Assembly: GCF_030388325.1 (NCBI RefSeq)
Contig: NZ_CP103794.1
Coordinates: forward strand, 2,294,001-2,358,000
From: Flavobacterium johnsoniae
GTDB lineage: Bacteria; Bacteroidota; Bacteroidia; Flavobacteriales; Flavobacteriaceae
Length of the DNA: 64,000 bases
Reading direction: 5' to 3'
Position numbers and translations under genes: made by a program. Each line of letters begins with the position of its first letter. Position 1 is the first letter of the stretch. The notes below the pieces were generated by a model. The model did no database searches. It saw only the letters and a program-made list of their open reading frames with translations, and was not told the origin of the DNA. Shown in pieces: positions 45,962 through 55,886 of this stretch.

Positions 45962-47112
45962 TAATGTTTTTTCAATTGTAGAAATTTTTTTGATACTATT
46001 TATAAAGAAAATAATATAACGTTTCAACTTCAAAAGAAAAAAAATGGACAATCAGAACTCAATTTAAAAAACTAAATCACGGATTAATCAGCTTCAGTAA
46101 AAGTTTTGCGATTTTAGAGATGTTTTTAATGATTTACTTTTGAATTAGTTAGTTGGTAGTTGGTCTTTTATTTTTTCTTAGAATGTTTTTAATTTTCGTT
46201 TAGCCAGTAATTGGTAATGCTTGTTGGAGAGGGCCTACTTTTTAGATTTTTTTACTTTGTGATTTAATTAATAAGTAGAAAAGTTGTATAGTTACGGTCT
46301 TTTATTTAAACTATTAAACTTATGTTAGGATTTGATTAATGTTTAGATAAGTAATTGACAGTTAGTCGTTAAAATCTGTTTTTTAGCAGTTTTTTTTTTA
46401 TTTTTTTAATATAGTTTGTATTTTTCAAGTAATAACCTAATAATTGTATTTGAAATTTATTTTAGACATGGATTCTCTTTTCTAGTGACTACTAGACTAT
46501 GGAGATTTGATGTACTAAAGCTTGCATCTTATAAGTATATCGGGAATCTTTAATTTTTTTGCAAATCTTTTAGAGATGACAATAGTTTTTTAGGCGTTTT
46601 TAAAGCGCCTTCGTAAGGAAGGATAAAAAGGACCGAACTGTTACTCTAAGTCCAAAAAATATTAGGAATATTTAGGGAACAATATATGTCATTAAGACCA
46701 AAGAATATTTATTTCATGGTCTATTCTCGGCGGACTTTATTCCAACAAAAGTTTGCAAAAGTTTAAAGCAGGCAAAAATGCAGTTATTCTTTATTGGTTG
46801 AGACTTAGTTTTTCTCATTATTTATTAGTAAGTGATACAGGTTTTGTTGTATGTAGGAATTATTAGAAAAAGTAGTAGTAGAGAACTACATGAAATTATA
46901 CCATTTCACTATCAAAAGCATTCAAAAAAAATAAAGTTCTTTTAATATTTGCAGGCTTAATTTAGGTATATTTCATAAATACACCCTGAAGTCTATCAGA
47001 CATAATCTACCTATTTTGCAAGCTATAAGTCTGATGGTATTAGTAATATATACTAGTTAGTTCAGATTTTTCCTAGATCCCAAGAAATTCAATTCTAAAT
47101 AATCTTTACAAT
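45962..47112. other. Long gene-free region at the left end of the right element
   Basis: About 1.15 kb with no credible frame on either strand. It is AT-rich with many stops. One weak inverted pair (atcagac near 46999 and gtctgat near 47030) is seen. It should contain the promoter of the 1091-residue gene. It may be decayed element sequence. Confidence 0.45.
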
Positions 47113-50100
47113 ATGTCAAACAAACAGGACTCAAAAGATGTAAAGGAAGTAACCCTTTATAACTTTTCAACGATTAGAAATGCTGAATACCTCACCAAAG
47201 AAAAACTGAATGATAGTCAGAATTTTATTTGTTATGATAAATCTTTATTTGACCTGGAGATGCCCATTTCAGATAAAACCAATTTTGACAAAAAAATATT
47301 TTTGAATTTTGAAAAATTAAAAGCCAAGAGGAAGAAAGATGAAATCAAAGGTATTGCATGCAGTGATGAAGTAATTCAAATTTCTTTGAATGATGTTTTT
47401 GAGAGGATAATGTATTTATACAATTCGAAGTCTGATAACTTCTATGAAATAAATAATTTATTACTCGGGTTAAACGAAAACAAAGATGTGAAAATTGACT
47501 TTAAATCCGTTAATCTGTCAGTTCTTCAAAAAAAGGTTTGGCTTTCATTTATTTATAATCTCAAGTTTGGCAATGATTTTAAGCAAAAAGAAATTGCAAC
47601 TAATCTCTTAAGATTCTTTCATCTTAAAAAGTATAGAAACTTAATTGATGATGAGAGTAAGGATGAAAAACTAGAAAATTTCGACTCATTAATTAATGCA
47701 CAAATTGTAATTCCTGAAGAGCTTTTTCCAAAATCTGAAACTTTTTTTTATGGAGATAAATATAGATTAAAGGATTATTATCTAGAGTTATTGACTAATA
47801 ATCACGCAATAAATGCAATTGAATTGAATAAAGGGAAAAGCAATATAGAGGATATAATCAAGAAATTAAAAAAAGAGGAGAAAATTTTAAAAGACAATAT
47901 AAATAATGAATATGAATTTGAAAAAAAGGAGTCAGCAAATTCTTGTTATGCCTCTTCTATGGAATTTATAAATCAAGAGTATTATTTTTTACTTTCTACG
48001 GATATTCTCAATGATTCAAATTTTCAAGATGAAATTAAAATGGCCAAACTTAAAATCAAGCTTAAAGTAGAGACAGCTGAAATAGAGGAAGACCCCATAA
48101 CTAAAGTAAAAAAAAATACAAAGGATATAAAAACTGTATATCGAAATTTTGAGTTTAATTCATCAAGCAAAAATTCACAATTTTCGCGCTTTGCTGCATA
48201 TTTTAAAATAATCCCAACTCAGAATGAAACGATTTTACTCGAAGAACCTAAAGACGATTTAAATCAAACAATCCATTTCAATATCGAAATAGAGTTCGAA
48301 TCAGGACGTGAAGAAACCATCAGTAACAAATTAATTTGGAAGGGCAAATATTTTTTTTACTTTGAAGCAAAGGGATATTTTAGTGAAGAGGATAGTTACG
48401 GAACTGCGTACAAACCAAAAGGCTACGGGATTCAAATGTTAGGTATAGCTGATTACAGAAAAGTAGTGAGTACGATTAGCAGATATATTCCGGCCGAAGT
48501 AGCACATATTGAAAATGTAATGGCTAGTGAATTTAGGGAGAAGGTAACCACCAAAGAAACAACGACTGAAAATAAAGAATTTGAAAGCACCGATACTGAG
48601 ATTGAAAACTTAAAAGAAACGACCGCAAATGATCGTTTTCAAATGCAGACTGAAGTTGCACAAATTTTAAATGAACAAAGAAAAAATGATGTAAATACGA
48701 ATTCTACAGTTAATGGTACTGGCTACTCATTTAATTTAACCACAGGAAACTCTACATCAGGTTCTAAAGAAGATAGTAACAAACAAGCGGTAACTACAGC
48801 CAAAGAAGTAACCAACAAAGCGGTAGAAAAAATAGTTTCAAAAGTAAAAAAAGAAAGAACTGTTACAGTTACTGAAAAATTTATAGATGTAAACAAATAT
48901 GGGTTTGACAACAGAGGTAGTAAAGACCACGTATCTGGAATTTACCGACACATAAATGCAGTTTATAGAAATAGAATACAGAATTATGGAAAAAGATTGA
49001 CTTATGAATTTTCAATTCCTGAACCAGCTCTGGTACATAAACTGGGAAGAATCGTTAACGATTATGACCTTTTAGAAAAAATTAATAACATTAAACCTGA
49101 AAAGCCAACAAATCCAAAGGACTTTTTTAAAGATTTTAATGAAATTACAATTGATAATTATATAGCGTTCAAAAATCTATTTGGAATTAAAGAATTGAAA
49201 GACTACCCTAGTTGTGACCCTTTCACATTATCAAGAGAAAGTAGTAAGGGAGAAGGTGATTTTGAAATTCCCTTAATTAAAGGATTCATTCCGACTACTT
49301 TTCATTTGTTTTCAATTGTTGATGCAGGAAGTCCTGATATAGAATTTAAAACAGAAGAGGGCGGAGGACAATATTTTGAAATTGATTTAAATGATAAAAA
49401 TATTTATTATACGGCTTATCGCACTGGACATATATTGGGAGATGATAAAAATAAAATCAATAATTCTGGTAATATACTTATAAGCTATCCTATTCCATCT
49501 TTAGTTAAATGTGCCATAAGAGCAACAAAGATCGAGTTTTACAGATTTAACTTTACCCTCAATTTCATACCAGATATAAAAACTATATTGGAATGGAAAA
49601 AAGAATTTTATGATACGATTATAAAGGAATATGAAAAAAAGTTGAAAATTTATAATGAAGCAGTTGAGGATATTATAAAAGAGTATGAAAAGCAGAAAAT
49701 TAAAAGTGATGAGGATAAGAATAGAAGAGAAAAAAGGAATTATAGACAAATCGAAATCCAAAGTCTGAAGAGAAATTGTCTGTCCTATCTTATTGATGAA
49801 GAAAATAGAGAAAATACTATTAGAGATTTTGGAACTAATTTATACAAAAAAAGAACAGACTTCACCGATACGCTAATAAACAAATCACACAAATTGGATG
49901 AATACACTGCGTTTGTAAGGTTTTTAGAACAGGCTTTTGAGTGGAACGAAATGAGTTATTCATTCTATCCATATTACTGGGGTAAAAAAGAAATTTGGAA
50001 GGAAAATTACAATGAAGATAGTGAAGATCCATTGCACAAAGCTTTTCTACAAGCAGGTATGGCACGTGTAATTGTTACGGTTCGGCCTGGCTTTAACGAT

Positions 50101-50388
50101 GCAGTAAATATGTATTTGACTACAGGTAAAATATGGCAAGGTGGTAATTTGCCAGTTTATGGCAGCTCTATGTTTGTATCAATTGCAGAAGAATTAAGAG
50201 AAAACACTGATTATACTGTACAAGATGAATGGGAAAGTGTTTTACCTACAAATCTAATTGTGTTACAATCAAGTGGGGTTTCAATAGAACAAAAAGGCTT
50301 GCCAGATCTATTTCAAAACGGTAATCTTGGAGGTTTGGAAAATCATGACAAGAAATTGAAGCGTAAAAAACTCTTTGGCTTATTCTAA
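47113..50388 (+). CDS. Large uncharacterised protein (1091 aa) coupled to DUF2235
   Basis: A 1091-residue protein without a signal peptide. From about residue 440 to 650 are long charged helices. Next comes a segment (KYGFDNRG, HVSGIYRHINAVYRN and NYGKRLTYEFSIPEPA, residues 595-640) that I associate from memory with large, widespread but uncharacterised bacterial proteins, as also YPYYWGKKE and ARVIVTVRPGFNDAV near residues 955-1000. A Lys/Glu-rich coiled coil lies near 830-880. Its stop overlaps the next start by one base (TAATG), so it is coupled to the DUF2235 hydrolase. It may be a carrier, sensor or structural partner; the function is unknown. Confidence 0.85.
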   Translation: MSNKQDSKDVKEVTLYNFSTIRNAEYLTKEKLNDSQNFICYDKSLFDLEMPISDKTNFDKKIFLNFEKLKAKRKKDEIKGIACSDEVIQISLNDVFERIMYLYNSKSDNFYEINNLLLGLNENKDVKIDFKSVNLSVLQKKVWLSFIYNLKFGNDFKQKEIATNLLRFFHLKKYRNLIDDESKDEKLENFDSLINAQIVIPEELFPKSETFFYGDKYRLKDYYLELLTNNHAINAIELNKGKSNIEDIIKKLKKEEKILKDNINNEYEFEKKESANSCYASSMEFINQEYYFLLSTDILNDSNFQDEIKMAKLKIKLKVETAEIEEDPITKVKKNTKDIKTVYRNFEFNSSSKNSQFSRFAAYFKIIPTQNETILLEEPKDDLNQTIHFNIEIEFESGREETISNKLIWKGKYFFYFEAKGYFSEEDSYGTAYKPKGYGIQMLGIADYRKVVSTISRYIPAEVAHIENVMASEFREKVTTKETTTENKEFESTDTEIENLKETTANDRFQMQTEVAQILNEQRKNDVNTNSTVNGTGYSFNLTTGNSTSGSKEDSNKQAVTTAKEVTNKAVEKIVSKVKKERTVTVTEKFIDVNKYGFDNRGSKDHVSGIYRHINAVYRNRIQNYGKRLTYEFSIPEPALVHKLGRIVNDYDLLEKINNIKPEKPTNPKDFFKDFNEITIDNYIAFKNLFGIKELKDYPSCDPFTLSRESSKGEGDFEIPLIKGFIPTTFHLFSIVDAGSPDIEFKTEEGGGQYFEIDLNDKNIYYTAYRTGHILGDDKNKINNSGNILISYPIPSLVKCAIRATKIEFYRFNFTLNFIPDIKTILEWKKEFYDTIIKEYEKKLKIYNEAVEDIIKEYEKQKIKSDEDKNRREKRNYRQIEIQSLKRNCLSYLIDEENRENTIRDFGTNLYKKRTDFTDTLINKSHKLDEYTAFVRFLEQAFEWNEMSYSFYPYYWGKKEIWKENYNEDSEDPLHKAFLQAGMARVIVTVRPGFNDAVNMYLTTGKIWQGGNLPVYGSSMFVSIAEELRENTDYTVQDEWESVLPTNLIVLQSSGVSIEQKGLPDLFQNGNLGGLENHDKKLKRKKLFGLF

Positions 50389-52382
50389 TGGATATTATTC
50401 GAGACCCAAGCAACCCGATTGAGAGTTTTCGTTATCCCAATTTGCATATTGTTGATAACGCGGGTATTTTTAGCACTCTTTTAGGAGGACTTTTGACCTA
50501 CCCAATTGATGGAATTGAATACAACGTTTTGTCAAACAATATTAAGCTGATAATTTATACTTCAATTTCAGAAAGAAGTAATTGGAAAGTTACCAATTTG
50601 AGTACAAATGAAATTGCAGTATTTATTTTTAAATATGCAAACAAACTTAAGTTTAGAATAAAACTAGCGGACAATCTTTTTATACTTTCAAGATTTCATT
50701 CTTATAAACAAATGTTTGAATTTGAAAAAGAATTGCGTATACAAGACTTTATTGGACAAAAGCTATCAATAGAATTTATTCTTCGTTATTTCGATACTTT
50801 AAACGAACCGTTATTCAATATAATCACTAATGCACAAAGCAAAACTGTAGTGAAAACTATAAAAATAACAAAGACAGGGGATATGAAGCCTATAAAGCTA
50901 GATCCCAAAGAAGATAAACTAAACATTACTTTCGGACTATTTTTTGATGGCACTGGAAATAATAGATACAATACAGAAAGAGTTCATGATGTTTTCTCAA
51001 GGTTAGCAGAGACACAAAGCAAATTATTTTCTGAAGTTATCGACGAATATAGATTGGGAAAGATCTCTTTCTTAAGGGAAAAAAGTATTGGGTTTGATGA
51101 GTTCATGTTTATGCCAAAAAGTAGCTACCTTAACAATTATTCTAATATTAGCATACTCTACGATTTGTATAGCGAAACAAAAGTCGGAGAAGAAACAAAA
51201 GAAAATGAAATAATTAAAAAAATATACGTTGAAGGAATAGGAACAAAACGGGAAGAAAAAGACAGTTTATTAGGTAGTGGCTTCGGAAGAGGTGAATATG
51301 GTATTGAAAGTCGTTGCAAAGAGTTGATTTTCTTAATAGATAAGGAAATATCTCATTTACAATTTAAATTCAAGAATGTAGATATTGCTGAAGTTGTATT
51401 TGATATATTCGGTTTTAGTAGAGGTGCTGCTGCTGCGCGATTATTTCATAGAATGGTGTTTATTGATTCTAATTTATCCACTAGTAACTTTATACATTTA
51501 GTGAAACTTGGCGTGTGTAAAATAAGATTTTATGGGCTTTTTGACACCGTTTTAAGTACATTTAATGCAGATGTTCTCTATCCAACTGAAAAAGATATTT
51601 CCTTAATAGAGTGCAAAAAAATTCCTTGTTATCATATTACAGCTCAAAATGAAATTAGACAAAATTTTCCTTTAAGCAAAGTTGATTCAGAAAACTGTGT
51701 GCATTTAGAACTGTTTGGTTGCCATTCTGATATTGGTGGAAGTTATACCAGAGATAAATTTGCATCAGCATTTGCTTTTAAAGAATCAGAAAAAGATAAA
51801 CCTACTTATGATTTTAAAAAATTGTATGACAGATATAAACTTTTATATGCAGTGGATACAAGTAAAAAATACTTAAGGTATTTTGTCAATCAACTTTCAG
51901 TAAATTATGAGCAGATTAGAATAGTAACAGAAAATGTGCCTGAAAATGAAAGGTATAAAGGACTAGATTCAAACTATGCATCCACAATAAAATTTGGATA
52001 CGTTGCTCAAGAAAACAGAGTCATTGAAAGTGATATCTCAATGGTGGCTTTAAATGCAATGCTTTCATTCGCTTTGCAACATAATCTTCCTTTCAATGCA
52101 AGGAAAAAAGAAGTTAATCCAAAGTTGTCACCAAAAGACAAGCTCACTTTAGAGAATTACGATAATAAAGTTCAAAAACTTATTGGTAAAATTATTAATA
52201 GTAATAATGTTTCTGAAAGTTTAGAAGATAACGATTTCTTTGATCTTTATAATAGATTTATTCATATTTCTGAAAGTTACGGATATCAAATTTGGTCAGA
52301 TAAATTTAAATCTAAAATTCATGAACTCAATGAACTTTATTCAGACAGACCAGCGGAAAAGGGAGAGCGTGTAGTTTACTAA
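50388..52382 (+). CDS. DUF2235 (Tle1-like) alpha/beta-hydrolase
   Basis: A 664-residue protein. After 180 residues of unknown fold comes the DUF2235 domain: LNITFGLFFDGTGNN, then DIFGFSRGAAAARLF with Ser344 as nucleophile, and FGCHSDIGGSY as the acid-histidine region. DUF2235 includes the Tle1 phospholipase effectors of type VI secretion. No type VI structural genes are in the window, and the protein has no PAAR domain, so delivery by that route is not shown. It overlaps the 1091-residue gene by one base. Lipid hydrolysis is inferred from the family. Confidence 0.88.
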   Translation: MDIIRDPSNPIESFRYPNLHIVDNAGIFSTLLGGLLTYPIDGIEYNVLSNNIKLIIYTSISERSNWKVTNLSTNEIAVFIFKYANKLKFRIKLADNLFILSRFHSYKQMFEFEKELRIQDFIGQKLSIEFILRYFDTLNEPLFNIITNAQSKTVVKTIKITKTGDMKPIKLDPKEDKLNITFGLFFDGTGNNRYNTERVHDVFSRLAETQSKLFSEVIDEYRLGKISFLREKSIGFDEFMFMPKSSYLNNYSNISILYDLYSETKVGEETKENEIIKKIYVEGIGTKREEKDSLLGSGFGRGEYGIESRCKELIFLIDKEISHLQFKFKNVDIAEVVFDIFGFSRGAAAARLFHRMVFIDSNLSTSNFIHLVKLGVCKIRFYGLFDTVLSTFNADVLYPTEKDISLIECKKIPCYHITAQNEIRQNFPLSKVDSENCVHLELFGCHSDIGGSYTRDKFASAFAFKESEKDKPTYDFKKLYDRYKLLYAVDTSKKYLRYFVNQLSVNYEQIRIVTENVPENERYKGLDSNYASTIKFGYVAQENRVIESDISMVALNAMLSFALQHNLPFNARKKEVNPKLSPKDKLTLENYDNKVQKLIGKIINSNNVSESLEDNDFFDLYNRFIHISESYGYQIWSDKFKSKIHELNELYSDRPAEKGERVVY

Positions 52383-52927
52383 ATTAATAAAGAAAACTTT
52401 GGCTTCAGAGTAAAAGAGTAAGCAACATTAGTCAACTGTAAGAATGGTAAGAAACTATATTTCACGATTGTGAATTGCTGGACTAGATAAAGCTTTGTCC
52501 AAATTCAGCGGGAAGTAGATTGTCGATTGAAAAAATAGATCTATTGTTAAAAATAGAAAATCAGATGGTTTTGTTTTTTTGGAAAGTTTTTGTTTGTTTA
52601 TTTGTTTGTTGTAAATATTTGATAATTAATCGATAATATTTGTTTTTAATCGAATTTAGTATGTCTCTTTAGATGAAATTTATACTTTTGAATAGTAAAT
52701 ATAATCGTACAAAGTTTACTGCTTAATAAAAGCAATTAATATATTAAAATATGGTTAGCATTAACTAATATTGATGCAAGATTATACCTTAATTGTTATT
52801 AATGTATAAACAAAATGCTTTGGGAAGATTTGATCATTTTTCTCCTAATATATTAATCTAAATTAAATTGGGTGGGCTTTTATGTGGATGCTTGTAAACG
52901 AACTAGTAACCAATAAACAACAAACAT
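52383..52927. other. Gene-free gap
   Basis: 545 bases of very AT-rich DNA, including T- and G-only runs such as tttgtttgtttatttgtttgtt near 52590-52610. No frame, hairpin or repeat family was supported. It should hold the promoter of the lipoprotein-protease pair. Confidence 0.45.
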
Positions 52928-53806
52928 ATGAAATCTTTTTACACAAGTCTTACTGTTTTTTTAGTATTCTTAATTTTGATGAGTTGTAATAATGATAAAC
53001 TTGTTTTATCAGACCCCTCAGCAAGCCTCATAGATTCTTTGAGTATGATCGCTGCTAATGAACATGATTCTGTTCAAGTTGATATAAGTATTCCTGCCGC
53101 TAAAGGATCCCAATGGAGGGCTCTTGAATCTTGGTTTAAAAATTGTGCACAGAATGAAACATTTAAAAAAGATATAGTTTATTTGGGACATTCAAGCGAT
53201 AAAAGATTAGGTTATATTCTATCAAAAGATATTAGTATCGATAGAGCTGACTTTTATAAGGTTTGTACGGATGAAGATGTCATCAACACATTTTATAATC
53301 CCGGCAAACCTGTAACAAAATGTGATCTTTCAAAGGAGGGCAATTTTTCATTCAGTGCAATAGTTGATTTCAATGCAGTTCAGAATGCAAACGCAGATCT
53401 GAAAGTGTTGCTTTCACGTAGTAAAAATATCCAAATAAAAAGTGGTAAATGGAGGATTGAAAGTTTTGATTCTGACGCATTCCTTGATTTTATTAACTCT
53501 TCTGATGACCCTAAAATTAAGGCATATAAAAAAAGTCTAAATAATAAAAACAATGTAGTACTTGTCAAAATTCTTAAAGTTTACGAATTCTCCGCAGAAG
53601 TTGAAATAAAAGACTCCATAGACATAGGTTTAAAAGCAAAGCTTGACAATGGAATTGATGTTAATTTGGTAGGAAAAGAATCAAAAAATCAGATAGGTTT
53701 TGATTTGCATTTTAAAAAAACAGGCAAAAATAAGATAAGCATAACCTCTCAAGGAGAAGTGGCTTTATTTGCTCAGGCGGCAACTGTTAAAAAATTGACT
53801 GAATAA
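52928..53806 (+). CDS. Lipoprotein paired with papain-like protease
   Basis: A 292-residue lipoprotein: hydrophobic N-terminus and lipobox ILMSC (Cys20), followed by NN, which fits export to the outer membrane or periplasm. The mature part has several Ser/Asp-rich strands and a repeated KIxxKS-like ending. No family is recognised; two features, VLVKILKVYEFSAEVE and the strand-rich end, might form a beta domain. It ends one base before the protease gene, so the pair is an operon. It may anchor, inhibit or be cut by the protease. Confidence 0.8.
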   Translation: MKSFYTSLTVFLVFLILMSCNNDKLVLSDPSASLIDSLSMIAANEHDSVQVDISIPAAKGSQWRALESWFKNCAQNETFKKDIVYLGHSSDKRLGYILSKDISIDRADFYKVCTDEDVINTFYNPGKPVTKCDLSKEGNFSFSAIVDFNAVQNANADLKVLLSRSKNIQIKSGKWRIESFDSDAFLDFINSSDDPKIKAYKKSLNNKNNVVLVKILKVYEFSAEVEIKDSIDIGLKAKLDNGIDVNLVGKESKNQIGFDLHFKKTGKNKISITSQGEVALFAQAATVKKLTE

Positions 53807-53807
53807 T

Positions 53808-55283
53808 ATGATACGCCACCTGACATTATTATGCCTTGTTAGTTTCCATACTTTTTTTGGACAAAAATTACTTGCTACGGGTTTTGTATCAGATAACGAT
53901 GATGATATAAAAAAGTATTTAGCAAGAGGAACAGCGATTATACACAAGGAAAAACAAAATAGTCTTCCGGTATCACTTGACAGGTACATTCCTAGGATTT
54001 TGGATCAAGGTAACCAAGGGGCCTGTACCGCTTTTGCGGTGGCGGAAGCACTTTCAATGAGGGAAAATTTTCTTAAAAAAAATATAAACAATGGAGCGTT
54101 TTCATCAAATCAGATTTTGTATAGTCCAGCTTATTTGTGGGTTGTCGGAAATGAAGGCAGGAAAATTACTGACAATTGCGTTGATGTTGGCATTTCTTAT
54201 TCAAGAGTCTTTTCCTGTCTGTTTAAAAATAAAATAGTGCACTGGGGAAATTTTCCATATCCGAATGATATTGATGAAAAATTTTGTTTCAAACTCTGTC
54301 CTCCAAACGTCAAATTGCTTCGGATACAAGATAGAGAATTTATATATGATGAACTGTTTGTCAATGTGGAGAGTATTAAAAATAAATTATTGCAAGGTTA
54401 TCCAGTCTGTATTTCTGTCAATTTAGATACAGAGTATTACAAAGCACTTTATGATACGGGAGTTAATCGTGGCTTGTGGTTGAAAAAGGGGACTCCTTTG
54501 CTGAAAAAGCAGCAACACTCCATGGTGATCGTTGATTACAATCAAAGTAAAAGGCTTTTCAAGGTTTTAAATTCATACGGTCCTGGACTTGGAGATAAAG
54601 GATTTATCTGGTTGAGCTATGATTTAATCGACAAGGATGTAGTTTTTAATGCTTATATTATGTCATTTGATAAATTAGCTACTTCAGGTCCGTTGGCAAA
54701 TATTGAAAGAATTTTTAAAAATGATTTCTTTTCGATAGAATTAAATGCCTATGAAAATTCGATAGAAGGTAGGGTTGTGGACAATGAAGGTAAGACTCTC
54801 CCTGGGGTCACTATATCAGTTGTGGGATCTCCAAAAGGTACTACTACTGATATGGATGGAAAGTTTCGTCTTATTGGGGATAATGTAGAAAAATTGAATA
54901 TTAGTTATATAGGTTCTACCAGTGAACAAATATCAATCTCTAAAAGAAGTAAGCAAGTATATGAAACAGGAATTACTGCCACTTGGACAAAAGAAGATGA
55001 ATTTAGGGTTTATAATGGTATAAGATTTGGCGTAGCAAGTGTAGATCTGAAGAGTAACAGTATACAAATTTCTGTTGTTGATGAAAAAACGGGTATCCCT
55101 CTTACCAATAATGTTTTTTTACTATTGAATGATAAAATAGAATTGCATTTAAATGACAAGATATTTTATTTGATGCTAAAAGATCTAAAAGTTCTGGATG
55201 ATCAAAACTCGATTGCTTTAAATGCAGCAAACATAGAATATTCTTTGATCTCAAATATTGAAGTACTTACCGAGTACTATTAA
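53808..55283 (+). CDS. Exported papain-like (C1) protease with carboxypeptidase-D-like domain
   Basis: A 491-residue exported protein with a short signal peptide (LTLLCLVSFHTFFGQ). The C1 peptidase core has QGNQGACTAFAVAEAL with Cys73, KKQQHSMVIVDY with His237, and KVLNSYGPG with Asn255, all in the right order. At about residues 323-385 follows a carboxypeptidase-regulatory-like domain (IEGRVVDNEGKTLPGV and then TTTDMDGKFRL), common in Bacteroidota surface proteins. The last 100 residues are unknown. It lies one base after the lipoprotein gene. Protease activity is well supported by the motif set. Confidence 0.9.
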   Translation: MIRHLTLLCLVSFHTFFGQKLLATGFVSDNDDDIKKYLARGTAIIHKEKQNSLPVSLDRYIPRILDQGNQGACTAFAVAEALSMRENFLKKNINNGAFSSNQILYSPAYLWVVGNEGRKITDNCVDVGISYSRVFSCLFKNKIVHWGNFPYPNDIDEKFCFKLCPPNVKLLRIQDREFIYDELFVNVESIKNKLLQGYPVCISVNLDTEYYKALYDTGVNRGLWLKKGTPLLKKQQHSMVIVDYNQSKRLFKVLNSYGPGLGDKGFIWLSYDLIDKDVVFNAYIMSFDKLATSGPLANIERIFKNDFFSIELNAYENSIEGRVVDNEGKTLPGVTISVVGSPKGTTTDMDGKFRLIGDNVEKLNISYIGSTSEQISISKRSKQVYETGITATWTKEDEFRVYNGIRFGVASVDLKSNSIQISVVDEKTGIPLTNNVFLLLNDKIELHLNDKIFYLMLKDLKVLDDQNSIALNAANIEYSLISNIEVLTEYY

Positions 55284-55886
55284 GGCATTATTTATTTTTG
55301 TTAATTTCAAGTATATCTTGTTCTTGTTAGGTATCCTACATAAAACAAGTGCACTGTATTGATTACAAGATCAATTATGAGGTTTTATATGGGAAAGGTG
55401 AAATGTACCAATATCAAAGAAGCAGGGAATTATAATTTATTCACTACTTCTTTGCTTTTCGGAAGATTGTAATGTTTTTAAGTGCTATCTTAATCTGGTA
55501 TAATCTCGTTATTCAGATTTTCTTTCTGCTACTCGTTTAAAATGTTTTTTTATAAATGTTACCATTTTCGTTCCTGAGAATATGTATCTGAATTGTAATC
55601 GCCTGACTATTTATTATATTCTGAAGTTCATCAATTAATTTGCTGTTGTTCCTGATATGATGACTTTTGTGGTTATTGAAGCGGAGCTTCAGACTCCGCC
55701 ATAACCTAGATGGTGTAATATAGTTAAAAACTGCCTTATCTTTTTGTGGCAAAAAAGGTATCCATTCCATCTTTATATTGTTATATTATTGATACTTTTG
55801 AAAAACAGGAATTACTAAAGGTCAAATTATGATTACTATATTTCTGTGAGTAGTGTATAGATTAATTGAAAGAAAAGAGTCATTTT
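55284..55886. other. Gap with GCGGAG hairpin
   Basis: About 600 bases with no convincing gene. gcggag (55681-55686) and ctccgc (55694-55699) form a 6-7-6 hairpin matching the one at 1354-1372, so this may be a dispersed repeat of the genome. A 77-residue leftward frame over it (55537-55770) is doubtful. Confidence 0.4.

Noticed and set aside
50388..52382. Type VI secretion locus
   Set aside because: Only a DUF2235 hydrolase is present; no sheath, tube, baseplate, VgrG or PAAR gene was seen.
52928..55283. Gasdermin-protease immune pair
   Set aside because: The first protein is an exported lipoprotein and the protease is exported, unlike cytoplasmic gasdermins and their caspase-like proteases.
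55537..55770. 77-residue leftward frame in the gap before the Fic gene
   Set aside because: It spans the hairpin at 55681-55699 and has no recognised family; kept only as doubtful in the gap entry.
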